A DNA stretch of 64,000 nt from Heligmosomoides polygyrus polygyrus (Eukaryota; Nematoda; Chromadorea; Rhabditida; Heligmosomidae): positions 21,080,001-21,144,000 of the forward strand of contig OX377202.1 in assembly GCA_947396885.1 (NCBI GenBank), read 5' to 3'. This document shows, in pieces, positions 42,266 to 51,997 of the stretch. The notes beneath the pieces were generated by a model, which saw only the letters and a program-made list of their open reading frames with translations, was not told the DNA's origin and ran no database searches. Position 1 is the stretch's first letter, and the number at the start of each line of letters is the position of its first letter. The translations under genes and the position numbers were made by a program.

Positions 42266-42955
42266 TAATAGAACAAGACATCCACTTTCGAGTGTCATAG
42301 AGGCAGACTGAACAAGGAGAGGGAGTTGTTGTGAAAATGATTTTTCTCTTATTGGCATTTTGTTGATATTCGACAGAAATCAGCATGAGCCAGTAAACGC
42401 GACACGAATTCTTATAGAGCAAGGCATTCTCTTTCGAACAACATATAACACCAAGCAAAAAATCCTACCATAGAGCAGGAGCTGTCGGTAAAAATAAATC
42501 TTCTCCTTCAGACGTCCTAATTTGATGGCCTCAATAAAGAACGAATGAGGAAATGGGACTAACACGTATTCTTGTGGTACAGAACATTGTCTTCCAAATG
42601 CTCGAAAAAACTGCGCAAAAAATTCCTAACCTAAGCGGAGAGAACAAGTACGCAAATGGCCACTTTTTCACTTTTTCGCTTTTCACTTCACCGACCTAAA
42701 AATTGACAAAATTCAGGATCAAAAATGAAATGCTATACAAGTCCTGATAGAGCAAATCATTTTCTTTCGAAAGCTCTATGCAAGAGACCGCCGACGAAAT
42801 CCGCAATCTATTTCTGAGAAGAAAAAAATGGCGGAAACTTAACCTAATATGTATTTCAGAAGGTCAGAGGAGAAACAGTTATACATATTTGGGGTAGCTA
42901 TTATAGTAACCATAAGAAGGACCGACCACAACGAGCTTCTCATCATCGGAGCAAG

Positions 42956-43510
42956 GTGGACAGAAAGAAAATTGGCGGAGTTGGATTTCTCGTCAATTCG
43001 ACAGTGCACCACCTAGTAGACTCTTACAAGATCATCAGTCCGCGAGTAGCTGTTCTTCGTCTGGAAACCAAAGATCAAGGAACCGTCTCCATCATAAATG
43101 GATATGCTCTAACATCTGCGGCCACAGATGAAGAAAAGGAGGAATTCTACAAGCTATTCGAAAGGACTGTCAACGACGAGAAGAGCTACTACAAAGTTGT
43201 CGTTGGTGACTTTAACGCTATCGTCTGTACGAATGATCACGACGAATGGAGGCTAGGACTACATGGAACTTCCTCAAGGAACGAAAACGGAGAGCGCCTG
43301 ATAGACTTCCTATCCGCGTGCCGTCTCTACCACGGAAATTCTATGTTTAAGAAGCCTTCAAACCAACGATGGACCTGGGAAAGCCCAAATGGAGAAACAC
43401 GTTCGGAGATCGACCGTGTTCTTACAAACAGACGCTGGAGTCTGTTCGACGTCTCCGTGCTGCCTTCATTTGACACCGGCTCGGATCACAGTCTTGTCCG
43501 GCGAAGCTGA
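42956..43510 (+). pseudogene. RTE APE-type endonuclease domain, partial
   Basis: The open frame reads KIGGVGFLVNSTVHHLVDSY, VVVGDFNAIV (metal-binding and catalytic GDFNA motif), NGERLIDFLSACRLYHGNS, RWTWESPNGETRSEIDRVLT and FDTGSDHSLVRRS, with the final SDH catalytic histidine. The first catalytic residues (N and E motifs of the APE fold) are lost by 5' truncation. The frame ends just after SDHSLV by a frame change; the same protein continues one frame over (KLTLKKRMFRRDTHKPAPVR) to a stop near 43665. Confidence 0.9.
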
Positions 43511-43661
43511 CTCTCAAAAAGAGGATGTTCAGGCGTGACACTCATAAACCGGCACCGGTGAGGATCCCCACATTTAAGTCTGAGGAGTTGGAATATGCGA
43601 TAAAGTCGTATGATTGGAATCTTCTTGAAGATCCATCGGAAGACCACGACCTTCTCACCAA

Positions 43662-45296
43662 ATGATTGAAATGAAATGTGCTAGCAGCTCTTGCGAAGCC
43701 ACATCGCCGTCTGCTTCAAGACTCAACGCACATGCGATTAAACTCTTGGAGCAAAGAAGAGCTGTTAAACTGGATCCTAATGCTTCCCATCTGGAAAAAG
43801 TCACCATCTCGAAGGCCTGTCGAATTGCAGTGAAGGAGCCCATTCAAGCCTACAGAAGATTGAAGCTGTTAGAAGCGGCTGGGAAAGGTTCAAGCATAAA
43901 GCGCTTCAAACGAGATCTCTGCGATCAGAAGGCAATAATGTCAGCCCTTGTGCATAAGGATGGAACAACGCAAACGTCTCGAAGAGCGATGGAGGCCATC
44001 GTTCAGGAATTCTACACAGATCTGTTCCGTTCTTCCATCACTGTCCCGAAATGCTTGATGCCACCAGCTGAGGAAGTACCTCCCATTCTGGAATCAGAAG
44101 TTGCTCAGGCCATCAGAAGGATGAAGCTGGGCACTGCTCCCGGACCGGACGGCATTTCTGCTGATCTCCTTCGTGCGGGTGGCAGTGCCGTCTGCTCACT
44201 TCTTGCCAAGCACTTCAACCACTACCTTCGACTTGGTAGGATTCCGGACTCATGGAAGGAGTCGAAAACAGTTTTAATCTTCAAAAAAGGTCAGCAGGAG
44301 GATATCAACAACTATCGACCCATCAGTCTTCTCTCGGATGTGTACAAGATCTTCACCAAGATACTGCTTAACCGCATGGAGCGTTGCTTGGATGAATATC
44401 AGCCAGCGGAGCAAGCAGGGTCTCGCAAGGATTTCTCCTGCATGGACCATATTCAGACTGTCTCACAGCTCATCGAAAGGAGCCGCGAATACCACCTCCC
44501 ACTTGTTCTTGTCTTCGTGGATTATCGGAAAGCGTTCGACTCTGTGGAAATCAACGCCATTCTGAACGCCCTTGTGCACGCTGGTATACCATCGCCCTAC
44601 ATCCGACTTCTCGACGAATGCTTCTCGAACACATCGACTACCATCCAGCTGTTCGATCGAAAGCTTAAAATTCCTATCGGGAAAGGAGTACGGCAGGGAG
44701 ACACGATTTCTCCCAAGCTATTCACAGCGGCACTTCAGGATGCCATGAAAGACTTGAACTGGGACGATAAAGGCTACCTTGTCGACGGTAAACGGATCAG
44801 CAACCTTCGCTTCGCCGACGATATTGTTCTGATCTCTACCAGCACGGCAGAAGCCGAGGAAATGCTGAACGAGCTCAATGTGGCAGGTATGAAGATTGGA
44901 TTGGACATGAATATGTCCAAGACACAATTTATGGTCAACCAGTGGTGTGACACGGGACTCGTAAGGTTAAATGGAGTCGCTCTGCAACAGGTCGACTCCT
45001 ACGTCTATCTGGGAAGAGAGCTGAACATGGATAACGACCTCGCTCCTGAAATCGCCCGCAGGAGACGCGCAGCATGGGCAGCCTTCAGTTCGATTCGCGA
45101 AGTCACCGATCAGGTCAAGGATCCCGGCCTCAGGGCCTCGATATTCAACGCCTCTGTACTGCCAGCGATGTGTTACGCGACGGAAACCTGGCCCGACAAC
45201 AAGACAATCGCCAGAGCGATGCAAGCTACGCATCGTGCACTGGAGAGATGTCTTCTAAGGACAAGCCTTCGTCAGCAATGGCAAGAAGGCCTATGA
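43662..45296 (+). CDS. RTE reverse transcriptase domain
   Basis: 544 codons open. Pre-RT region SRRAMEAIVQEFYTDLFRSS, then RT motifs in order: RRMKLGTAPGPDGISADLLR (motif 1), WKESKTVLIFKKGQQEDINN with YRPISLLSDVYKIFTKIL (motif 2), AFDSVEINAILNALVHAGI (motif A aspartate), GVRQGDTISPKLFTAALQD (motif B), LRFADDIVLISTS (motif C catalytic FADD) and MKIGLDMNMSKTQFMVN (motif D). The catalytic residues are present, so this domain could be active, but the endonuclease part is truncated and out of frame. By family knowledge the protein makes element cDNA at a nicked target in the nucleus. The true start is upstream in another frame, and ATG 43662 is only the first in this frame. Confidence 0.93.
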   Translation: MIEMKCASSSCEATSPSASRLNAHAIKLLEQRRAVKLDPNASHLEKVTISKACRIAVKEPIQAYRRLKLLEAAGKGSSIKRFKRDLCDQKAIMSALVHKDGTTQTSRRAMEAIVQEFYTDLFRSSITVPKCLMPPAEEVPPILESEVAQAIRRMKLGTAPGPDGISADLLRAGGSAVCSLLAKHFNHYLRLGRIPDSWKESKTVLIFKKGQQEDINNYRPISLLSDVYKIFTKILLNRMERCLDEYQPAEQAGSRKDFSCMDHIQTVSQLIERSREYHLPLVLVFVDYRKAFDSVEINAILNALVHAGIPSPYIRLLDECFSNTSTTIQLFDRKLKIPIGKGVRQGDTISPKLFTAALQDAMKDLNWDDKGYLVDGKRISNLRFADDIVLISTSTAEAEEMLNELNVAGMKIGLDMNMSKTQFMVNQWCDTGLVRLNGVALQQVDSYVYLGRELNMDNDLAPEIARRRRAAWAAFSSIREVTDQVKDPGLRASIFNASVLPAMCYATETWPDNKTIARAMQATHRALERCLLRTSLRQQWQEGL

Positions 45297-45634
45297 AGCT
45301 CGGAGCTACGGGAGAAGTCGCAATTAGCAGACCGGCTGCAGTACATGAAGAAGTCCAAATATCGCTGGGCCGGACACCTGCTTCGACGAAAGGACGATAG
45401 ATGGAGTCTCCTTGTCACAGAATGGCTCCCGAGAGACCTTAAGAGACCACTGGGACGACCGCCAACGCGATGGGCAGACTCATTCTCAAGATCTTTCAGA
45501 GAGCGGAGTCTGCCTCACTGGATGCAAGCAGCCAGAGATCGAGCGGTCTGGAAGAGTTGTGGTCCCCGCTGAGAAGACCTCCAGCCGACAAAGGACCATC
45601 AAAGTATCAAAGTAAGTAGTATTATAGTAGGACG

Positions 45635-45925
45635 TGTACAGCGCAGTCGGAGGAGGTGGTGGCTGTCGCGTGCACCCAATTCCAAGTTCCTGGTTCGTAT
45701 TTCCCTCCCAAGCCAACCAAGCCTTCCATCCGTCCGGGGTCGGTGAATTGGTAACAGAACTTGGCCGGGAAGGATAAACCGTTGACCTGTTCATCGGCGG
45801 GCCACAGCAAGTCATTATATGACCATACACGCATTCAAATTGCCTTTGCGATATCCCGTAGAAGTAGAATGCATAGCGCACCCCAAAAGGGACTGAGTAG
45901 CGCTGTCCTTCATCTTTTATTGCAT
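45635..45925 (+). mobile_element. SINE-1 element next to the RTE 3' end
   Basis: Head GTACAGCGCAGTCGGAGGAG, then CAAGTTCCTGGTTCGTATTT, body GTTCATCGGCGGGCCACAGC, 3' words AATGCATAGCGCACCCCAAA. It starts directly behind the RTE terminus. Confidence 0.78.
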
Positions 45926-45944
45926 TCTTTATTATCATAGTAGC

Positions 45945-46260
45945 GCTCGAGCGAATGTATTCGAACAATTACTCAAATAGTCTGCATTCGATATTTTTTC
46001 TCGAATGTTCGTTCGAATTCGAACAACGAATGGAAACCATACTCAAATACTATTCGAAAATCGTATAATGTTCTTCGAATGTTGAATAAATTCCAAATAT
46101 TCAAGCACAGAACCTCATTCGGGCAAATTCATCGACTGTTCGAACATTCGAATAAACGAAAAAATGGAGCTTATTCGATTTTCGATCATTCGATGAGCGA
46201 AAGAATTCATCCATAAACTCGTTCGATAAATTTTCTCAAAAGCACAACTTTAGTAGCTAT
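45945..46260. repeat. TTCGAA-rich dispersed repeat, copy 2
   Basis: Same word order as 1790-2285, ending AAAAGCACAACTTTAGTAG. Confidence 0.7.
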
Positions 46261-46592
46261 GCCTATGCCTGTGACACCAAAATCACTATTAAGAAATTCC
46301 TAGTCGTGAGAGATTGTACAGTCTCAGCTCATGAGCTGTCGGGATAAATTTTTGAGATCCTCTCGTACACGGCAAGATCTGCTATCTAAAATCATTCTGA
46401 AAACCCGAAAATCACACTTTAAAAACGACATGCCTAATGAGAAAGCAATGAAGTACAACTTTCAAAATAAAATTCTACATCTTTTCTACGGATAAAATTC
46501 ATGATGTGCTATTTGGAGAGGTCGTTTGAATGTGTAGGGACGCTTCCCCTACCGGAGCAGGACACACTTTCAAAAGATTTTCGCACTTTGCT

Positions 46593-46779
46593 GGGTACAT
46601 GTCGCGAAGAAGCACCACACAGGTGTGCGGGAACGCGGCGCCGTTACTCCTACACTAACCGCGGTAGCCAATCAGGCACCGGATCAGCCACACATGCGGT
46701 GTGCATGATTGGCTGCCGCGACTACGGTAGGAGCAACGGCACGCTTCCGCACCCGGTGCGTCTTCGCAACATGTACCCT
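46593..46779. mobile_element. MITE-2-related element with long complementary arms
   Basis: Ends GGGTACATGTCGCGAAGA and TCTTCGCAACATGTACCC. The arms pair further inward (CGTTACTCCTAC against GTAGGAGCAACG; CGCGGTAGCCAATCA against TGATTGGCTGCCGCG), so most of the 187 bp can fold. Confidence 0.7.
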
Positions 46780-47384
46780 TTACTAGCAGTTTCTAGTCGC
46801 CATATGCTCCTATGCTTCATTAGCTTGCTTGCTGACTCCAATTATGGACACCGCCCACAATATAAAATAACAAAAAATACCATTTCAAAGTGAACCATAA
46901 GCTTCGTGATTGTTCCAAGAGAACGGTTCTTCTCCGACATTTCAGCAAACCATTTTAAATTATTGGCCATGATCCATTCTTTTTCACCCATACAAACTTT
47001 TTTGAAAAAATTCTCATTCTTCTCCCATTAACAGCTGTAGAGTCGCCAAATCATGGAGTATTAGAGTATTCCACCTTCCCCATATAAATTCTGAGAAAAA
47101 TACATTCATCTACTGCTGATCCGTTTTATCTGTCGGTCCCGCCGAGACAGCAGGGAATGTCTCCTACCGACATGTCCACTAAGCTCTTCTGGCGGCCTTT
47201 TCTACCGTCTGCCTGCACAGTCCGCACACCGGTTCCACGTTCAGTTTGGTTTCCGAAGACGAAAAAACGTCTTGCAAATATTGCCTCCTGAATCACCGAC
47301 CCAGATGTGGTGCCTGTTTCGTCTAGTCCGGACTGGGACCAAGAACCTCAAATCGGGTGCACTTTCGAATCATATTGGGCACTT
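46780..47384. other. Undetermined stretch with a possible zinc-binding exon
   Basis: Plus strand 47175-47318 has an open frame reading TVCLHSPHTGSTFSLVSEDE and KTSCKYCLLNHRPRCGACFV then a stop. CxxC-x7-CxxC could bind zinc, but two other frames are open over much of the same stretch and no firm acceptor is seen. Not called as a gene. Confidence 0.25.
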
Positions 47385-48425
47385 CATGTCAAATTGACAC
47401 TCTTTTGGGCTAGGAATTCTGAAATCAAAGCGAACTCTTCTAAATCAAAATGAGCCTTTTCTGTATTAATCTAGAGGCTCTCCAAAAAGGTAGAAGAACT
47501 TTTTGTTCAAGGGAAATTTTAGTACAACTTTCTTCGTTCAAGGGAAATTTTAGTACAACTTTCTTCGAAGTTTTAATTCACCTATCCATTCAGTGAGCAC
47601 ATTGCTTGAAATTTTATAAAAATTTCCATTTTTGAGGAAAAATAATGGTTCAAAGCTTTTTTAAGGGCAGGAAGGGGCCCTTTTAATGCTAAAACGAGAT
47701 TGCGCCATGCCCTCGTCCAAGACGTCGCGATTTATATCCGATATAGTAGAACTTCTGTTTGCATGAAGTTTGACACTCGTTAACGATACCACAAAAACAA
47801 CTGTAAAGAACACTCCCTCACTTTGATGCTTCATTTGAGCAGCATCTACACCATCAACAAGATAAAAATCGCGCAAGCTTTTTAAGCTTTATTGCACTAG
47901 AGTTGTTACGCTTTAAAACAGTTTTTTAATTTTTTCCCAACGAATAAAAATTCTATGAAACTACTACAGTCATTCTGGCAGCCGAACTAGAAAAATTTCA
48001 AAGGGAGTTATACAAAATTTTCGTTAAACGAAAAAGCCATTCTTATCATCAAGGAGAGCCTGCTGTTTAACTTTATTTCTTTTTAATTTTGCGGCGAATT
48101 TTCTGAGTGCATGGTGCGATCTGGCCTCCTAATGCATTGAATGATTGCTGCTTTGTTGCGCTTTAAAACCAAATTAATTTACTGATCTTTCGTTGAAAAT
48201 TGAAATTTTTATAAATTTCTTACACTCGTCCGAGCAGCCGAACTAAAAAATTTCAATCTATACATATTAAATTTTCCTTGAAGGAAATAATTCAAACTGC
48301 CCGAAGGTCACTTCGATTTGAAAGAGTTCGCTCTGGTTTCAAAAGTCTTATGGTTAGGCTAGCTTAGAAGAGTGTCCAATTTGATTTGAAAAGTGTCTGA
48401 TTTTGCGTGGAAATGACATCAATTT
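47385..48425. mobile_element. Family E inverted-repeat element
   Basis: Left arm TCAAATTGACACTCTTTTGG, AATCAAAGCGAACTCTTCTA and CTCCAAAAAGGTAGAAGAAC. Right arm complements GAGTTCGCTCTGGTTTCAAA and AGAGTGTCCAATTTGATTTG. A local 36-base direct duplication (GTTCAAGGGAAATTTTAGTA) lies near 47507-47560. About 1.04 kb, no coding. Confidence 0.75.
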
Positions 48426-48429
48426 CGAG

Positions 48430-49119
48430 AAACTTTGCACGAACACACGGCGCATGACCTCGGGATTAAACATTCCAGAAGACGTTTGCCTTATCGGCCT
48501 TTGACACAAGCTATAGGAGCAAACAGAAGACTTTTAAGACCGAACAGTGCGTAGAATTGCTTAAATACCCCAATGTTGTGGACCTCACAGAACAGTCAGT
48601 TAAAGGTGGAGATCGTTCTGAAGCATCTCTACCGCTGTAATCGACCTGAATAAACAGTTTGAGGGGGATACTTCCTACTACTAGCACTCTCATATAGAAG
48701 CGTTTATCCTTAAAACTATATGTCCGAACCAATTCGATATAACAACAACCGTAACAAGCTGATTGCATTCAAATTCAACAACAAACATCGTCGACAAATC
48801 GTGAGAAGAACAGGCTGAACTCTTGAAGCCACACAAAGGCTAAAGACGGAGGCTAAGCAGCGTTCCTAACAATTCGATGGGCACATATGACAAGACCTAT
48901 CAGTTCCAGTCAGCAACATAAACGCCTAGAAAGAATAAATACACGGAGAAAAGCGGAAAGGAAGGAAGGGAGAAGCTCGGAGGAGCCTGGCCAGCCTGGA
49001 CGGCGGGGCTCGGAGCAGCGACGGACCGGTTTTGGCGACACGACGCAGCTCGTCGGCTCGGAGACAGGCCGCGCGCCCTCCTTCGATCGCAGCGGACATC
49101 AAGACCGGAAGGAGTCGCG
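48430..49119. other. Undetermined stretch, GC-rich towards the right
   Basis: 48960-49110 is GC-rich (for example GCCTGGACGGCGGGGCTCGG) and precedes the candidate first exon at 49120, so it could be a promoter region. No other gene is supported. Confidence 0.25.
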
Positions 49120-49239
49120 ATGGACACCTGTCACAAAGAAAACCTCTTAGCCAACATAGCTAGCACTATATTCCTCGCAGCGGGTGTTTGGTTCTCAAAA
49201 CAGCCCTCAACTTCCAGTTTCTGTCGAGAGAAGAGCGAG
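49120..49239 (+). CDS. Possible first exon of a membrane protein
   Basis: ATG 49120 opens MDTCHKENLLANIASTIFLA, then AGVWFSKQPSTSSFCREKSE, exactly 40 codons, followed by donor GTAAAT at 49240. Without splicing the frame ends at 49296 (58 residues). Residues 9-25 could span a membrane. A GC-rich stretch lies just upstream. I recognise no family and found no second exon. Confidence 0.25.
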
Positions 49240-49486
49240 GTAAATTTATTTCTTTCACTGAAAAGCGCTGCGAACTCACCTACAAGACGGAACTGAACAA
49301 GAACCTGAATGCACATGACCGACACTGGGTCTCAAGGCCTGTTTATACTCCAATGGGCCTCGATACCACACCGTGGTATTGGATGTTATGTGAAATTAGA
49401 TTTCGCAGATAAACGGTTGTCTAAAAAATGATTTTAAAGCTGTAAAGCAGACTTTCACAATCACTTCCTAATTGTTACAACGATGT

Positions 49487-49735
49487 TTGTTTGCGATCAA
49501 AACTCTGACGCCAAGCGGAACTCGAACCGGCACTCTCTGCTTACAGTGCTACGCCGTTACATCACTGGAGCTGCTTGGTCGAACGCAGCATCTGTTGGCT
49601 GGTCCCACGAACGGTGTATGTTGCATTCGACCAAACAGCTTCGGTGGTGTATCGGTGAGCGTGCATCCTGCCCGGTAAGCAGGATGCACGGGTTCGGAAG
49701 CCGCCTGACGCTAGAGTTTTGAGCGCAACAAAACG
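49487..49735. repeat. Inverted pair of tRNA-like SINE family 2 copies
   Basis: 49600-49735 on the plus strand has GGTGGTGTATCGGTGAGCGT (A-box-like), a perfect 9-bp stem GCATCCTGC..GCAGGATGC, GGGTTCGGAAGCC (B-box-like) and the tail GAGTTTTGAGCGCAAC. 49487-49590 is the reverse of the same unit, beginning GCGATCAAAACTCTGACGCC and ending CTTGGTCGAACGCAGC. The two are arranged head to head. Confidence 0.6.
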
Positions 49736-49959
49736 TTATTATAACGATTAGGAAGTGCTTGCTCAAGCTTGCTTCATGGCCGAAAAAAAAATTTTTATCA
49801 ACGTTTAGTTGTGGAGTCTGTGGCGATGTCCATTCCTCCACCTGGTGCCACTGGAAACTGGTCGCTTCTGTGAGCTGACCTAACCACGGACATTCGAGTA
49901 CAGGCAACAGGCCCTTGTGGCAAGCCGGCCTATGGAGATCCCATGTCACTTCACATGGT

Positions 49960-51600
49960 TGATGAGGCTGTGTGAAGATCGAGATAGTGCTAGGCGTCCG
50001 CGAGAGTCGACGCGCACTCGCAAACCCCGGCGAATGTGAGAAGTATGCGAAGGTCCCTGATGCGAGGACGGCATCGGGGGCAACTGAGCTAGTCCGAAAG
50101 TCCCGTAACGTATGTAAGACCCGCGTACCTACGCTGAATGTGGGTACGTTGACGGGCCGCTCGTGTGAGTTGGCAGAAGCACTGGAGCGAAGACGAGTCG
50201 ACTTATGTGCGGTACAGGAGACGAGGTGATCCTGTTGCAAGTCGAGGGACATAGGCCGAGGGCCATTCTGTGCGGCAGTCCCAAGACCACCAGCGGTGTT
50301 GGTGTGATCGTCTCCGAACGTTTCCGAGACGCGATCATAGAAGTAGAACGTTTTATTAACCGCTTCATGAAGGTCGTAGTCGCTGCTGAACAGCGTATGT
50401 ATCATTTCTTTTCTGCATACGCTCTGCAGTCAGGTGTTCTGAGAGAGCCAAGGATGAGTTTTGGACTCTGTTGATGAAAAAACAGCAGGTAGAGTCAGAA
50501 GACGCTATCGCTATCGCAGATGACCCCAACGATCATGTTGGAACTGCGAAAGATGGTCACAGTGTTCATAGCGGTTCGGTTATGGGGTGCGTAAGCCCTA
50601 GTTTATACTTGCGCCGTCAGGCGATGCGGCACCACCATCGCCACAGATATCGATTTTTCTTGCCGCCCGGTCGATATCTATCCCGATCATCGTGCCGCGC
50701 CGCGCAGCGGCGCAAGCATAAACTAGGGCTAAGCCCTAGTTTATACTTGCGGTATCGCGGTATTGATATCGACCGGGCGGCGCGAAAAATCGATATTTAT
50801 GACGATCAGCGTTAGCCCTAGTTTATACTTGTGCCACGCTGCGTGGCGGCGCAAGTATAAACTAGGGCTAACGCTGATGATGAGCAAATCATCGAGTATG
50901 CGGACTCACGTAGCCTCATCATTGCGAACACCGTATTTCGAAAGCGTGACTCCCATCTTGTCTTTCTATAGCGGGATTACCAATACACAGATCGACTTCA
51001 TCCTTGTGAAGCATCGCGATCGACAGCTGGTCACAGATGCGAAGGTGGATCCATACGAGACTGTCGCCACACAGCACCGTGATATGCACTCTTAAGTTCG
51101 CCTCTCCGAGGCTGAGGCATGTCGAGCGATGAGGTCCACCGAGAATCAAGTGGTGGCAGTTGAAGGAAAACTCATTAGCTTTTGTGTCTCGTATTCGGTT
51201 GCCAACTGCGACAACCGTCGATGAAACATGGAAAGATGCCACCGATGCGATACTACAAGCTGCACGTTCTGAAATAGGCATGACTGGGCCTGGACCCGAA
51301 GATCGGGAAGCAATCATGGCTGTGGACTACCGACATAAGAGACAAGGTCCGAGTGAAGAAGGGCTTATATCACGCGTTCCTGCGCAACAAGACTGCGGAC
51401 AATTGACGTATGTACCAGGAGGCAAAGAAAGCGGCCAAGAAGGCCGTAGCCGCTCATTATGATGAACTCAGCGATAAACTCGAGACGCGCGATGGTGAAC
51501 GATATATTTATCGACTTGCCAAAGCACGCCATTGTCAGACCGTCATTGTCTGAAGAAGTCGACGTCGCCGAAGCGCAGCCGTAATAAAGTTGATGAGAAT
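49960..51600 (+). mobile_element. Second RTE-type retrotransposon, 5' portion, broken
   Basis: Plus-strand reading gives SRNVCKTRV.TLNVGTLTGR, SCELAEALERRRVDLCAVQE (endonuclease start, catalytic QETR), TTSGVGVIVSERFRDAIIEV, RMYHFFSAYALQSG, the GDLN-like region, then NTVFRKRDSHLVFLYSG, NTQIDFILVKHRDRQLVTDA and further to RLAKARHCQT near 51540. Frame changes, stops and a foldback insertion at 50594-50869 break it. The RT core is absent. This lineage differs from the RTE at 42900-45625. Confidence 0.85.
50594..50869. mobile_element. Nested TAA-flanked foldbacks inside the RTE
   Basis: The host frame (GTGCG TAA ... TAA CGCTGATGATG) is split by elements with ends GCCCTAGTTTATACTTGCG and CGCAAGTATAAACTAGGGC. 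At least three copies are stacked: 50594-50730, one starting 50732, and a 56-bp nearly complete palindrome at 50814-50869. The 3-bp TAA is repeated at both sides of the whole insert. Confidence 0.85.
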
Positions 51601-51997
51601 CTTGGTCAACAGCGGAACCATCTCATCTCTATTGACTACGTTATGCCAAGATTTACTGAAAGCCAAACTTGGATCGTTCTTAGCGACGTGCCACCTTCAA
51701 CTGTTTATCCTCAATTGCTCTTGAGAGAGCTGTTATTCGGAATCGTAGTCATATGCCACCATTACCAGCGCTAACATCACGACCCAAACTCTCATGTCTC
51801 TCACAACGAACTGCGGTCTTCACGCTCTTGAACTAAACGCTTACTGAAGTACATCGAACCTCATTCTGATGCAGACTCATTTCTCTAATAGGTTTTTACT
51901 AAACAAAAGCGGAATCACACCAAAGAAGAGGGGATTTCAAACCAACGAAATACAGGACATTTAGCAATTTTATGAACTCACTACAAAGCCACTGCGT
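51600..51997. other. Undetermined stretch
   Basis: Decayed RTE sequence may extend to about 51620. Beyond that I see no gene. It is the 3' flank of the PTPMT1 homolog. Confidence 0.3.

Larger units (their letters stand above)
39966..42844. mobile_element. Large foldback with mariner-type ends, carrying a second mariner
   Basis: Outer ends GGTTGGCCCATAAGTCTCC (after TA at 39964-39965) and a matching but decayed right end (GGAAACTTAACC before TA). Leaving out the inserted mariner, two arms of about 650 bp are inverted copies: for example TTGCTCTATCAAAACTTGCA on the left against the complement of its right-hand counterpart at 42735-42760. Between the arms, 40630-40900 holds a piece of another mariner transposase flanked by its own inverted words (CACTTCCGCCACCTTCTTCT and AGAAGAAGATGGCGGAAGTG). 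Confidence 0.75.
42900..45625 (+). mobile_element. RTE retrotransposon, longest copy, 5'-truncated
   Basis: Endonuclease part (42956-43510), linker and reverse transcriptase (43662-45296) lie in order on the plus strand and continue after a stop to RYRWAGHLLRR-type sequence and the 3' terminus ACCATCAAAGTATCAAAGTA at 45595-45615. The truncated 5' end lies within the endonuclease, near 42900. A SINE-1 begins about 20 bases after its 3' end. The 3' kilobase is nearly identical to 20703-21755. Confidence 0.92.

Noticed and set aside
47175..47318. CxxC-x7-CxxC motif suggesting a zinc-binding exon
   Set aside because: Two other frames are open over much of the same stretch and the acceptor is uncertain.
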